Positions 43,385 through 53,150 of a stretch of 64,000 nucleotides of DNA are shown here, one piece after another (the stretch's first letter is position 1; each line of letters begins with the position of its first letter). The position numbers and the translations under genes were made by a program. The stretch comes from Phyllobacterium sp. YR531. GTDB taxonomy: Bacteria; Pseudomonadota; Alphaproteobacteria; Rhizobiales; Rhizobiaceae. The notes under the pieces were generated by a model. The model did not search any database, was not told the origin of the DNA, and saw nothing but the letters and a program-made list of their open reading frames with translations. The stretch spans positions 124,001 to 188,000 of the forward strand of contig NZ_AKIZ01000015.1 of NCBI RefSeq assembly GCF_000282595.1, given 5' to 3'.

Positions 43385-46000
43385 TCACCGGCACTCAGGG
43401 ACTGCACAGTTACGAAGCTGATAGCCGATGCGGTAATAAAACCTGCCGACCGGAACGCCCTGCTTGACGACTTCACGCTGATGAACCTGAGTAAGGCTCT
43501 GAAAGTATTTGGTTAAAGATTCCTGTTCCAGCTCATGACGCTTCAGGCTGAACAGGATTGCATTGCTGCCCATCAGATTTTCCGGCTCAAACCAGTAATT
43601 ATACATCAGGCTGTTTTTGCCGACGACACCGCTTCCGACAGAGCTTTTGACCGCATTTTCATCGAGACGATTGTAAAATGCGGTTTGGCTGGCAAGAAAA
43701 TACCGGTCCATGCCAATGAGCAGTACCGGTTTCTCTGTCGCTCGTTCAATCTCGTTTTGGACGAGCCCGACCGTATGGCCAAATTCCTGCCAAGCAACGG
43801 GCAGGGTGCGAATGGTGCCGACATAACCAGTCATAGGCAGCCCCAGAACCAGATAGTGCAGCCCAAGTCCATATATAACGAGCGTTGAAGCCATGGTGGG
43901 AACCCATAATTGCCGGACCATATTGTCGAACTTTGACGCTTTACCGGTTGCCGCCACAATGGAGGCGGCAATTGCCGGAATAAGCGCAAGCCAGATCGGT
44001 CCGGTCCAATTCAGTTTTACGCTGTGAAAGAGGCTGAACATGACAAACACTGATAGCGGGACGATTGTATAGACCCCAACGAAGGTCGAGCGGCGGAAGT
44101 TTTCCGCAGCTTTGTCTTTGAAGTTCAGCCGGCGGAATGCAAGGAGCGCGGCGATTGATCCGAATGGAGTCAACAGAACTGCAATGCTGCCCGCCAACGC
44201 CGGAAGTGAGAAATTGGTTGAGCTGTCGAGCCGACGCGTGCTTTGGAAGGCGAACGATACCCATTCATTCATCGCATTCCATATGATAACCGGCGAGAAC
44301 AGTGCCACAGCGATTGCGAACGCAATATAGGGCTCCGGCCGCAACAACCAACGTCGCGACCTGGCGTCGATTAGAAGAAAAATCAGCGTGGCTGGCCCGA
44401 GCAGGACAATCGTATATTTGGAGAGCATACCGAAACCGACCCAGGCACCTGCGCCGAGCCATGCCCAGCGCTTATCTCCAAGCAGTGCTCTTTCCAGAAA
44501 ATAGAGGGTGCCAGCCCATGCCGCAGTAAGAGGCGCGTCCGGCATCATCATGATCCCGGTCGAAAAGAAAAACGGCAAAGTTGCTACGAGTAAAACACTG
44601 ACAAGTGCAGCCGATTTTCCAAACAGGTTGCGGGAGAACTGAAACACAAAGATGGCCGTCGCTATCCACGCGACATATGCGCCGATACGCACACCAAACT
44701 CGGTATTGCCGAAAAGTGATGTTCCCAACCAGATGAGCCACGCAACCATGGGCGGATGATCAAGATACCCAATATCAAGATGTTGTGCGTAGTTCCAATA
44801 ATATGCCTCTTCCGGAATGAGATCCACGACCCCGAGAAAAGCCAATCGAAGCAAGAGCACATATCCGAGAACACCAATGGCAGCGACGCGCCAAGGGATG
44901 ACAAATGACGCACGCTCTTTAGGGGATGGAAAAACAAAGAAAGCATTGCCGAAATAGTTCACTGCGGCGGCAGCTCCAATGCCTAAAATCAATGACACCT
45001 GTGGAGGCCAGCCGAAGAGCTGGACGGCGCAGGCGATTATGCCGCCGCGCAATGAGAAGGCCAGAAGACAGACCGTCAGAAACCGGGCAAATCGCGTCCA
45101 GTCGCGCCGTTGATTATGGGCAATCTTCGGCGCAAATGCCCACCGGGAATTGAGGATATAGTTGAGTATTGCGGCAAAGGCGAAACCCACGGCGTGAGAC
45201 ACACCCAAACCAAAGCCCGCAGCAAACAGGACCTGGAATATGAGTATATCCGAAGCCAGACCGATCAATCCAACGCCTGCAAAGCGGCCTGCAGTGCCAA
45301 ACGACACAACACCGCCACCCAAAGCCAGTAGACGATGAATGTAACTGATCATTTGCCCAAGGCCGATCTTTGACTGCCCCAGGACCCTGTCGCGAAAGAT
45401 GATTGGTATCTCGCTGACGCGAAAATGCTCCCCGCCCGTGGCAATCACCTCAAGACCGATCTTGAAGCCGCTCGCGTCGGAGTCTACAGCCAGAAGATGC
45501 TCCTTTCGAACCGCAAAGAAACCGGACATGGGATCGCGTAACTCGGTAATCGGCCATGCCAAGGCACCGCCAAGGCGTGACAGGAGGCGGCGGGATTTAG
45601 GCCAGTCGGGCGTTGCACCACCCGGCACATAACGGCTTCCGACCATCATATCGAAGCTGCCATCCATTATCGGCTTTATCAGATCCGGGATGCGATCCGG
45701 GGGATGGCTGAGGTCCGCATCCATCACCACCACGATACCGCCATTGGCGCAACGCGTGGCTGTTAAAACGTCACCGGCCAGACCGTGTGTTCCATCTCCG
45801 CGAATGAGTCGGACAGGGGATTTTGCCTCCCAAGCCTGAACGCGTTCCCGTGTCCCGTCCGTTGAACCGCCGTCCGCCACAAGGATTTCGAGCATTATAT
45901 TTGGGGCTGGCTGGGATAAAATGGATGATAACAGGAGATCGATATTGTCTACCTCATTGAGTGTAGGCACGACAATTGAGACTGAATGAATATGTTTCAT
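43385..46000 (-). CDS. GT2-GtrA-GT39 fusion glycosyltransferase
   Basis: 871 residues. Domain 1 (about 1-225) is a dolichol-phosphate-mannose-synthase-like GT2 with VVPTLNEVDNID, ADGGSTDGT, MDADLSHPPD and DPMSGFF. Domain 2 (about 230-355) is a GtrA-like four-helix flippase unit (FAGVGLIGLASDILIFQVLF, landmark GRFAGVG). Domain 3 (from about 385) is an ArnT/PMT-like GT39 with EEAYYWNYAQHLDIGYLDHPP and eight or more helices. The protein could make, flip and use a polyprenyl-phosphate sugar to decorate an envelope polymer. Start at ATG 46000. Confidence 0.92.
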   Translation of the reverse strand: MKHIHSVSIVVPTLNEVDNIDLLLSSILSQPAPNIMLEILVADGGSTDGTRERVQAWEAKSPVRLIRGDGTHGLAGDVLTATRCANGGIVVVMDADLSHPPDRIPDLIKPIMDGSFDMMVGSRYVPGGATPDWPKSRRLLSRLGGALAWPITELRDPMSGFFAVRKEHLLAVDSDASGFKIGLEVIATGGEHFRVSEIPIIFRDRVLGQSKIGLGQMISYIHRLLALGGGVVSFGTAGRFAGVGLIGLASDILIFQVLFAAGFGLGVSHAVGFAFAAILNYILNSRWAFAPKIAHNQRRDWTRFARFLTVCLLAFSLRGGIIACAVQLFGWPPQVSLILGIGAAAAVNYFGNAFFVFPSPKERASFVIPWRVAAIGVLGYVLLLRLAFLGVVDLIPEEAYYWNYAQHLDIGYLDHPPMVAWLIWLGTSLFGNTEFGVRIGAYVAWIATAIFVFQFSRNLFGKSAALVSVLLVATLPFFFSTGIMMMPDAPLTAAWAGTLYFLERALLGDKRWAWLGAGAWVGFGMLSKYTIVLLGPATLIFLLIDARSRRWLLRPEPYIAFAIAVALFSPVIIWNAMNEWVSFAFQSTRRLDSSTNFSLPALAGSIAVLLTPFGSIAALLAFRRLNFKDKAAENFRRSTFVGVYTIVPLSVFVMFSLFHSVKLNWTGPIWLALIPAIAASIVAATGKASKFDNMVRQLWVPTMASTLVIYGLGLHYLVLGLPMTGYVGTIRTLPVAWQEFGHTVGLVQNEIERATEKPVLLIGMDRYFLASQTAFYNRLDENAVKSSVGSGVVGKNSLMYNYWFEPENLMGSNAILFSLKRHELEQESLTKYFQSLTQVHQREVVKQGVPVGRFYYRIGYQLRNCAVPECR

Positions 46001-46412
46001 GATGTAATCGGGAGCTCGCGGAGACAACAGGTTCCCAATGCTCACCTTCTGTTTGTGCAGAAGGAGGCGATACATAGCCGGCAAAGGGAGATTGATAACG
46101 TTATGCGTTTGCTAAAACGGAGCTATCCCGCAGGTTCTTCCGCAAATGAATATCGCCGCGCCAGAAGCCTGAAGCGTCGTGATTTACGGCGAACTGATCG
46201 ATTAACGTGGATCATTGATACTCACTGGTAAATATATTCCCACCTCAAATGGCGGTATTCCAGCGATTATCAGCTTAAAACCGGCTTATTTTGCGAAACT
46301 ATGTTTAGATATGTTTCAGACTATATGATTTTGTATCATCAGACTGATAATATCGATGAATTGATACAGAGTTTACAAAGTCAATACTTCGGTTTCGAAT
46401 TGGTTATTTCAA
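46001..46412. other. 412-nt intergenic region
   Basis: No confident gene. A 43-codon basic frame (46104-46235) was considered and rejected. The right half (46250-46400) is AT-rich, with ATGAT/ATCAT mini-repeats near 46325. It separates the fusion glycosyltransferase promoter from the 3' end of the sensor kinase gene. Confidence 0.4.
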
Positions 46413-47822
46413 CTAAAGAAAACTTGTGTCCGAAACAGTCTTGTACATAGCCAGTAACCCGGGCTTTGTCGTCATCAAGGCTCGCTTCTTGTCCGCTACG
46501 GCTGGATCACACGGAAGGCTAATACGAGCGATCAATCCAGACGTTTGCTTGTTCCTCAGATAGATTGAGCCGCCATGCCCCCTAATGATGTCTTGAACAA
46601 TGGAAAGGCCCAAGCCGAACCCGCTGGTGGAGCGTGCCGGACTAGCCTTGAAGAACGGTTCGAACACGGTGTTCTGAAGCTCCACCGGTAGTCCCGGGCC
46701 ATCATCGGAAACTTCGATTACCAAAGCGCCGTCAGGCGATGGTATGAGCGACACCACGACCTGCGTGCCAAACTTGGTACCATTATCTACCAGATTGGTA
46801 ATGGCCCGACTGAGTGCGCGAGGCTTGCAGGAATAGGCGAGGCGGTCCGGACCCGAATAGCTCACATTGAATCCCACATCTGCGAAGTCTGAACAGACTG
46901 TACCTAAGAGACTGGGCAAATCCGAACGTAGTGCCGCTTCCGAAGCCACTTCCTTACCGAGATAGGTGAGGGTTTCTTCCATCATCCCGTTGATAGTGGC
47001 GATGTCATTCAGCATCGCTTCGCGCAAAGCACCTTCTTTTGAGCGCTCGACGCGGAGTCGCAAACGCGTAAGCGGTGTCCTTAGATCGTGGCCAATGGCC
47101 CGTAACATCCGCGTTCGATCATTCATCATACTGCGCAAGCGGCTGCGCATATCGTTAAGCGCGCGGGCGAGAGCAACGACTTCTTGCGCGCCACGTTCTT
47201 CAAAGGGCCTGTCCGGTCCTTCATCTGCGCCCAATACAAGAGCCGCAGCCGAAAAACGTGACAGCGGAGCAACGATCATGCATCCGGCATAAAACGCCAG
47301 CAGAATAACCGGAACGACAATCAGCAATCCTTTGAGAACAGAATTGAAACGCGTTTCCGGCAACCAGAATTCCTTTGGCTCCGGGCGTATGGAAAAGGCG
47401 AGCGCGTCGGTAGCATTGACTTTGACGAGCAATGTATTGCGCAGTTCGCCAGAAATATTGGATGACTCCAGTGCCATCGTGAACTTGTTTCCAAGAGCAT
47501 CGCGTACACGCGTTCCCAAATCATTCGTCTGCTCGGTGTCGCTTGCCGCGCTGTTGAATTCTGCGGCACTAATCTTTTCAACCGGAATATCGCTATTGGC
47601 CGTTGCTTCCAAAATAGCGTTGCTGGTTTCTGGAGTTTTAGCTGCCAGAAACTGATTTACGACCGTATCAATCTTGATTGCTGTCGAGCGGTGATACGGG
47701 ATGGTGTCGTCGGACACCAGAGGTTCGGTGACCACATCCATGGCGCAGGCAATCAAAATTGGCACGATTGCGAGTGCTATGATCTGTCCCCGGATAGTAT
47801 CAAGATTGGATGATTGCGACAT
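46413..47822 (-). CDS. Sensor histidine kinase
   Basis: 469 residues. Helix 1 about 13-30, a periplasmic domain of about 140 residues, helix 2 near 168-190, HAMP, H-box AIGHDLRTPLTRLRLR, N-box RAITNLVDNGTKFG and G-boxes DDGPGLP and GFGLGLSIVQDI. The spacing and GHDLRTPLTRL motif are those of EnvZ/OmpR-type kinases. The ATG at 47822 overlaps the regulator stop by one base. C-terminal tail of about 30 residues has no counterpart in the domain. Confidence 0.93.
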   Translation of the reverse strand: MSQSSNLDTIRGQIIALAIVPILIACAMDVVTEPLVSDDTIPYHRSTAIKIDTVVNQFLAAKTPETSNAILEATANSDIPVEKISAAEFNSAASDTEQTNDLGTRVRDALGNKFTMALESSNISGELRNTLLVKVNATDALAFSIRPEPKEFWLPETRFNSVLKGLLIVVPVILLAFYAGCMIVAPLSRFSAAALVLGADEGPDRPFEERGAQEVVALARALNDMRSRLRSMMNDRTRMLRAIGHDLRTPLTRLRLRVERSKEGALREAMLNDIATINGMMEETLTYLGKEVASEAALRSDLPSLLGTVCSDFADVGFNVSYSGPDRLAYSCKPRALSRAITNLVDNGTKFGTQVVVSLIPSPDGALVIEVSDDGPGLPVELQNTVFEPFFKASPARSTSGFGLGLSIVQDIIRGHGGSIYLRNKQTSGLIARISLPCDPAVADKKRALMTTKPGLLAMYKTVSDTSFL

Positions 47823-48562
47823 CACGCACGCTCCACTTTGGGTGTGAAGAGATACCCCGCAAGGCGAACCGTTTTAATCAGGGTGGGTTCGCGGACATTG
47901 GGCTCAATTTTTTGCCTGACCCTGCTGACATGAACATCAATGCTGCGCTCTACCGGTCCCGCAAGACCTGCATGTGTTAGTCCAAGGAGTTGTTCGCGGG
48001 CGAGCACTTTGCCGGGATTGCGGCAGAAAGCGAGGAGCACATCGAATTCGGCGGTTGTCATGGAAATGTGAACGCCATTGGGATCGCGAAGGCGTCGCAG
48101 CACAGGATCGATATGCCATCCTTCAAACTGCATTGGTTCCTGTGCCTGCGGACCGGCAGACGTATAGGACGACCGACGAAGCAGGCTTTTGATCCTTGCC
48201 AGCAGCTCGCGTGAATTGAAAGGCTTGGTGACATAATCATCCGCGCCCAATTCAAGGCCGACGACACGATCAATATTATCGCCCAACGCGGTGAGCATGA
48301 TAATCGGCGTGGTTGCCTGTGCACGCAACCGGCGGCAGATGCTGAAGCCGTCCTCACCGGGAAGCATGACATCCAGCATGATCAGATCGAACGACTGTTC
48401 GCGAAGCAGAACCTCCATTTCGGCAGCCGATCCTGTTGAGACAGCTGAAAACCCGTTGTCCGACAGGGTTTCGATCACCATTTTGGCGATTTCCTTGTCA
48501 TCTTCGACCAGAAGAATATTGGCAGTGTAATCTGAGACTGGAATGCGCATTTGAATATTCAT
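47822..48562 (-). CDS. OmpR-family response regulator
   Basis: 246 residues from MNIQMRIP at 48562. Receiver with VEDDKEI, phospho-acceptor in LIMLDVMLPGEDGFS and lysine in YVTKPFNSRE; DNA-binding domain with LLGLTHAG, RSIDVHVSRVRQKI and VRLAGYLF. Cotranscribed with the kinase. Targets unknown; the nearest neighbour is mipA, divergent or downstream control is possible. Confidence 0.94.
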   Translation of the reverse strand: MNIQMRIPVSDYTANILLVEDDKEIAKMVIETLSDNGFSAVSTGSAAEMEVLLREQSFDLIMLDVMLPGEDGFSICRRLRAQATTPIIMLTALGDNIDRVVGLELGADDYVTKPFNSRELLARIKSLLRRSSYTSAGPQAQEPMQFEGWHIDPVLRRLRDPNGVHISMTTAEFDVLLAFCRNPGKVLAREQLLGLTHAGLAGPVERSIDVHVSRVRQKIEPNVREPTLIKTVRLAGYLFTPKVERA

Positions 48563-48735
48563 CCCCAAGTCCCCCAAAAAAGCATCGCCGTTAGTGGGGG
48601 CAAATCGTGTCCCATGAATGGCGTTATACTGTCACTCGCGGCCATATTTGATTTCGTTGTGAATCAGGCAGCCAAACATGACATCTGCGAGCTTGGGTGC
48701 CGTAGCATTGCAACATTTCTGTGGCCCATCCGCGG

Positions 48736-49578
48736 CTAGAATTTGTAGCCAATCATAAGCATGGCCGACGGCTGAAATGCATCCTGGACGATTGGGCTGT
48801 CTGCTGCGTCACCGACAAGATAGCCAATGCCTACCTGACCCTGAATGAGCCAACTCTTCTCCGTCACGTACATCACAGAAGCTTCGAAATCGACGCGCTT
48901 AAATCCCGCCCCGGCATCATATGACGCAAGGCCGGATCGCACAGACTGAGCTTTCGTCACCCCGAAATATGCATCCATGTGATTGGAGTCGGCCCATGTG
49001 GCAGAAGCTCCAGCCGAAAAAAGAAACTGGTTATAGGAATGCGAGACACTCGCACCAATTGTACCGACCAGGCCATCACTGCCACCAATCGTCTTGTCAA
49101 AGGACGTAAACAATTCCACGGGCCCGAGCTCATATGTCAGCTTGCCACCAATGACGGCACCGGCATCTATGTCTCCCAGCCCTTTAAGATGATCACTGTC
49201 ATCTTCGTCGCGGCCTGAATCGTAGCCGATCTTGGTGGAAAAACTGAAGCTTTGATTGCGGTAGATATTGATGGAAATACCCCGCGGATCGACAGTTACA
49301 TGCTCGCCAAATGTTGCGGAAAACATAGGAAAGGGTTGAATTTCAAATTCATCAGACCCTTCAAACTTCGGCGCATAGATGCCACCTGCACCAATCACCA
49401 CATTCCATTTGTTCAGCCGATCAGTGATTTTCTCGAAACGGCTCGGATTGATGCGCTCGGGGCTTGCTTCATCTGAACTTTGGGCGATCGCCCGTTGAGG
49501 CACCAAACAGATGATACCGAATGCCACGATTGGCAGCAGCAATCGTAGCTCAAAACGAACGTGCTTGGTGACTGGCAT
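48736..49578 (-). CDS. mipA: MipA/OmpV-family outer-membrane protein
   Basis: 280 residues from MPVTKHVRF at 49578 (CAGGAGCAG upstream) with a signal peptide ending near AIA-Q. The mature protein begins with a polar linker, then WNVVIGAGGIYAPKFEGSDEF and the beta-barrel pattern of the family, ending MLMIGYKF with the C-terminal Phe needed for BAM assembly. MipA in E. coli is a scaffold for peptidoglycan enzymes. Located next to an EnvZ/OmpR-like pair, a plausible regulon member. Confidence 0.88.
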   Translation of the reverse strand: MPVTKHVRFELRLLLPIVAFGIICLVPQRAIAQSSDEASPERINPSRFEKITDRLNKWNVVIGAGGIYAPKFEGSDEFEIQPFPMFSATFGEHVTVDPRGISINIYRNQSFSFSTKIGYDSGRDEDDSDHLKGLGDIDAGAVIGGKLTYELGPVELFTSFDKTIGGSDGLVGTIGASVSHSYNQFLFSAGASATWADSNHMDAYFGVTKAQSVRSGLASYDAGAGFKRVDFEASVMYVTEKSWLIQGQVGIGYLVGDAADSPIVQDAFQPSAMLMIGYKF

Positions 49579-49725
49579 ATAAAACTGCTCCTGAGATTGT
49601 CCGAGGGACCTTGTCCAACTGGCAGCCATCTGCCCTCATCAATCAGGATTATCGCCATTTCCGTATTTTCAGGGGTTTTGTAATGTTAAGAAATGTTGCG
49701 CAATTATGTGCTTCCGAAGGCAACA

Positions 49726-49757
49726 GAACGAGGCTGCCCGAATAGGCAGCCTCGTTC
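49726..49757 (-). terminator. Hairpin after terC
   Basis: GAACGAGGCTGCC (49726-49738) pairs perfectly with GGCAGCCTCGTTC (49745-49757) around CGAATA: a 13-bp stem. It lies 38 nt after the TerC stop on the minus strand. The following T-run is weak. Confidence 0.75.
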
Positions 49758-49795
49758 ATTGTTCAGTCGGTTAAAAAACGTTTTGCAGCACCGTG

Positions 49796-50779
49796 TTACG
49801 CTTCCATCTCGTCGTTGCGGGTCTTGATTATGCTCCAGACCACGCCACTGGCGATGATGGCAAAGGTAACGCCGAGCGACAGTGCGGCGGGGAATTTTTC
49901 GAGGCCCAACATATCTGCCGCAAAAACCTTCGAACCGATGAAGATCAGAACGAGCGCCAGCGCTGGCTTCAGATAACGGAAGCGATGGATCATCGCTGCG
50001 AGTGCAAAATACAGAGCGCGCAATCCGAGGATGGCAAAGATATTCGAGGTGTAGACCAGGAACGGGTCGGTTGTGATGGCGAAGATGGCTGGCACCGAGT
50101 CTACTGCAAATATGACATCGGCGACTTCAATCAGGACAAGTGCCATGAAGAGCGGTGTGATGAACCAGATCAACTTACCGGTCTTCGGGTCAGCCTGCTT
50201 TACAAAGAAATGTTCACCATGATGGTTTTCGGTGACATTGAAACGTCGGCGCATGAAGCGGACGAGCGGATTATTGGCAATATCAGGCTCGGCTTCCTTC
50301 ATGAACAACATCTTGAGGCCGGTGAGGATCAAAAATGCAGCGAAGATGTAGAGTAGCCACGAGAACTCAGCGACCAAGGTTGCGCCAACGCCAATCATTA
50401 TAGCGCGCAGCACAATGACGCCAAGAATACCCCAGAACAAGACACGGTGCTGGTAGAGGCGAGGGACAGCGAAGAAGGAGAAAATCAGGGCTATGACAAA
50501 GACGTTGTCTAGCGCGAGTGTCTTTTCGACGACGAAGCCTGTTACGTAAGCCATGCCGGCATCGGGTCCGATATACCACCAGACCCAGCCGCCGAAAGCG
50601 AGACCCAGTGAAATGTAAAGCGCGGACAGCTTCAGGCTGTCAACGACGTTGATCTCTTTGTTTTCCTTGTGCAAAATTCCAAGGTCGAATGAGAGAATGG
50701 CAAGAACCAAGCCAAAAAAGCTCAGCCACATCCAGACCGGCTTACCCAGCCAGTCGACAAAAAAGAAGGTGGTGTCCAA
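49796..50779 (-). CDS. TerC/Alx-family membrane protein
   Basis: 327 residues, eight or so helices, with the TerC metal-site stretches LALDNVFVIALIF (D and N in helix) and VIFAVDSVPAIFA. The middle acidic/basic loop RFNVTENHHGEHFFV is typical of the Alx subgroup, implicated in Mn2+ export and alkaline response. The start is TTG at 50779, with GGAGGAGAAA 6-7 nt upstream; no in-frame ATG fits. The leader carries a strong hairpin that includes the ribosome site. Confidence 0.9.
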   Translation of the reverse strand: MDTTFFFVDWLGKPVWMWLSFFGLVLAILSFDLGILHKENKEINVVDSLKLSALYISLGLAFGGWVWWYIGPDAGMAYVTGFVVEKTLALDNVFVIALIFSFFAVPRLYQHRVLFWGILGVIVLRAIMIGVGATLVAEFSWLLYIFAAFLILTGLKMLFMKEAEPDIANNPLVRFMRRRFNVTENHHGEHFFVKQADPKTGKLIWFITPLFMALVLIEVADVIFAVDSVPAIFAITTDPFLVYTSNIFAILGLRALYFALAAMIHRFRYLKPALALVLIFIGSKVFAADMLGLEKFPAALSLGVTFAIIASGVVWSIIKTRNDEMEA

Positions 50780-50790
50780 AACGGATTTCT

Positions 50791-50839
50791 CCTCCGGCGT
50801 GCGTTGTCGGGAAACGGTCCGACATCGCAAGTTAGCCGG
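50791..50839 (-). promoter_or_regulatory. Stable leader hairpin overlapping the terC ribosome site
   Basis: Three stacked stems: CCGGC/GCCGG (50794-50798 with 50835-50839), TGCG/CGCA (50800-50803 with 50826-50829) and TGTCGG/CCGACA (50805-50810 with 50819-50824). The outer stem contains part of the GGAGG Shine-Dalgarno (50791-50795). E. coli alx has a pH/Mn-responsive leader; this one does not visibly match the yybP-ykoY consensus. Confidence 0.6.
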
Positions 50840-50974
50840 GGAACTTGCCAGAGGGGCCCGGACCAGCGGGTTGCCGAGAACTTAGGCAGGCCGAATTGAT
50901 GATTCAAGAGTGAGACAGAGAATTTCGTATCAAACTTTTGTCAATGCTTGCCGAAAGTGGAATCGCCTTCCGAT

Positions 50975-51862
50975 CTAGGCGGCTCTCAAATCGCGCATCG
51001 CCTTTGCAATATCGCGTGACGGCGGCAACCCGAAGAGGCGGGCATATTCGCGACTGAACTGGTTGGGACTTTCATATCCCACACTGAAGGCGACAGACGT
51101 GGCGGTTTCCTGCCCGGCGATAAGTTGCGAGCGAGCGTGCAGCAGGCGCACACGCTTTTGATACTGCAGAGGGCTGAGTGCAGTGACCGTCTTGAAGTGG
51201 CGATGGAACGCAGAAACGCTTAAAGCAGTCATATCTGCAAGTGACTCTACTCGCATTTGCTCGGCAAAATTTCTTCTGATCCAGTCAATCGCTATACTGA
51301 TACGCGAAATCGCAGTGTCAGGCGTCGCGATGTCCCGCAGCATCCATCCGTGCGGTCCCTGCAGTACACGAAAAAGAATTTCCCGTTCATAGACTGGAGC
51401 AAGCGCGACGATCTCATCGGGGCGCTCGAGAAGCTGCATCATCCGGAGCCAGGCGTCGAGAAGATGAGGCGTCACCGGCGCTACCGAAAATCCCGTATCG
51501 AACGATCTGCTGCCGGACGGTTTCGGTAAATCAGAAAGCAGTTTTGCCAAGATCGTCGGGTCGAGCGTCAGGCTGATCGCCAAATACGGATCGCCCGAGA
51601 CCGAAGGATGAACTGACCCGGCAGCCGGAAGATCAATAGACATGACGAAATAGGTGGCAGGATCGTAATGCAACGTACGATCGCCAATCGTCATGGTTTT
51701 GGATCCCGTGAGGATCAGATTGACCATGGGATCATAGAGCGCGGAAAGCTGATGCTCGGGGATTTCTCCCTGAACCATGGCAATGCGCGGAATGCCCGTC
51801 TCGGTGCGCCGGTTCTCTGCCTTTGAAGCTAACCGTCGAAGTTCCTGCAATTGCTGTTCCAT
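50975..51862 (-). CDS. AraC-family transcriptional regulator
   Basis: 295 residues: N-terminal AraC_N cupin-like part (PEHQLSALYDPMVNLILTG, near residues 34-52) and C-terminal double HTH with LADMTALSVSAFHRHFKTVTALSP and VAFSVGYESPNQFSREYARLFG (landmarks: SVSAFHRHFK, GYESPNQFSREYAR). Divergent from an SDR-VOC-reductase-ABM operon, 133 nt apart, which it probably controls. Inducer unknown. Confidence 0.93.
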   Translation of the reverse strand: MEQQLQELRRLASKAENRRTETGIPRIAMVQGEIPEHQLSALYDPMVNLILTGSKTMTIGDRTLHYDPATYFVMSIDLPAAGSVHPSVSGDPYLAISLTLDPTILAKLLSDLPKPSGSRSFDTGFSVAPVTPHLLDAWLRMMQLLERPDEIVALAPVYEREILFRVLQGPHGWMLRDIATPDTAISRISIAIDWIRRNFAEQMRVESLADMTALSVSAFHRHFKTVTALSPLQYQKRVRLLHARSQLIAGQETATSVAFSVGYESPNQFSREYARLFGLPPSRDIAKAMRDLRAA

Positions 51863-51995
51863 GAAACTAGCCTGACAGAGGCTGTGGGCTCGCGCAAGGT
51901 AAAAGCAGAAATAGGCAAGTTTTGACGAGGATCGGGTGAGTGCAAACCGACCGATAGACGTAGGTTCTTCTCACACCAACGTACAGGAGAGATGA

Positions 51996-52739
51996 ATGAA
52001 GATCGTAATCATAACCGGCAGCAGCCGGGGTTTGGGTGCAAGTACAGCCCTGAAATGCGCAGAGCGCGGCATGGGTGTTATTGTCACCTACAACGCAAAT
52101 CCCGAGAGAGCAGGCGAAGTGGTGGACACCATCATCGCGCAAGGCGGAAAAGCGGTGGCATTGAAGCTGGATGTTGCAGACAGCAGTACGTTCGATGAGT
52201 TTCGCAAGACTGTCAGCTCCAAGCTTGAAAGCATTTGGGAGCGCCAAACCTTTGATTATCTCGTCAATAATGCCGGATACGGCCTCTACAATCCGATCTC
52301 TACGGTGACACATGAGCAGTTTGACGGTCTCTTCAATGTTCACCTCAAAGGGCCATTCTTTCTGACCCAAACTCTGCTACCCCTGATGGAAGATGGGGGG
52401 CATGTTATCAACCTGACAAGTGCAACTAGCCGCGTGGCTACGGCTGGCGTCGCGCCATATGCTGCATTCAAAGGCGGGCTTGAAGTATTGACGCGGTATA
52501 TGGCCAAGGAATTTGGCGAGCGCCGGATAAGGGCGAACTCGATTGCACCAGGAGCGATACGGACAGAGCTTGGCGGCGGACTGAACGACGAATTCGAAGC
52601 GCTGCTTGCCGGACAGACAGCTCTTGGCCGCGTCGGTGAACCCGAAGAGGTCGGAGGTGTCATTGCAAGTCTGCTTTCTGATGAAAACCGCTGGATCAAT
52701 GCCCAGAACATCGAAGTCGCTGGCGGTTACATAATCTGA
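51996..52739 (+). CDS. Short-chain dehydrogenase/reductase
   Basis: 247 residues. TGSSRGLGASTA is the TGxxxGxG cofactor loop, NNAG is in VNNAGYGLY, and the catalytic S-Y-K is present (TSATS ... YAAFK). The acidic/basic residue after strand 2 (YNANPER) favours NADPH. AGGAGAGATGA precedes the ATG. First of four genes in an operon. Substrate not readable. Confidence 0.93.
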   Translation: MKIVIITGSSRGLGASTALKCAERGMGVIVTYNANPERAGEVVDTIIAQGGKAVALKLDVADSSTFDEFRKTVSSKLESIWERQTFDYLVNNAGYGLYNPISTVTHEQFDGLFNVHLKGPFFLTQTLLPLMEDGGHVINLTSATSRVATAGVAPYAAFKGGLEVLTRYMAKEFGERRIRANSIAPGAIRTELGGGLNDEFEALLAGQTALGRVGEPEEVGGVIASLLSDENRWINAQNIEVAGGYII

Positions 52740-52753
52740 CAAGGAGATAGATA

Positions 52754-53149
52754 ATGCTGGATCACGTATTCATATCGGTAAGTGATATCGCCCGTTCTAT
52801 AGCATTCTACGAGCGCACACTTGCGCCGCTCGGCATTACCCATGTGCTTGATTACAACGGAAAAGATGGCCCTGCCGGACATCCTGATCTCAAAGGATTC
52901 GGCGCAAATGGCCGGGTGTTCTTCTGGCTGCGTGAAGGCGTGGTTGAAGGGCGGGCCGCGCATGTCGGTTTCGTCGCCAAAAGCACAGAACAGGTCGACG
53001 CGGCCTATGCGGCAGCTATCGATGCGGGAGCCACCGACAATGGCGTGCCAAGCGCACGCCTTTATTATGATCCCCGTTACTATGCGGCGAATGTCCTTGA
53101 TCCGGACGGCTACAGCCTGGAATTCGTCCACAAGGAATGGCAGCACTGA
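52754..53149 (+). CDS. VOC-family (glyoxalase/dioxygenase fold) protein
   Basis: 131 residues, one VOC domain: MLDHVFISVSDIARSIAFYER at the start, AHVGFVAKSTEQV in the centre and YYAANVLDPDGYSLEFV at the end, with metal-type ligands H4, H-in-AHVGF and E in SLEF. AAGGAGATAGATA gives an ideal ribosome site. The SDR and the reductase flank it within 15 nt and 2 nt. Likely a lyase, hydrolase or dioxygenase step. Confidence 0.92.
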   Translation: MLDHVFISVSDIARSIAFYERTLAPLGITHVLDYNGKDGPAGHPDLKGFGANGRVFFWLREGVVEGRAAHVGFVAKSTEQVDAAYAAAIDAGATDNGVPSARLYYDPRYYAANVLDPDGYSLEFVHKEWQH

Positions 53150-53150
53150 T

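Noticed and set aside
46104-46235. 43-codon basic frame upstream of the GT fusion gene
   Set aside because: Spacing to GGGAG is 11 nt, composition is not protein-like and no partner is near; kept only as a note.
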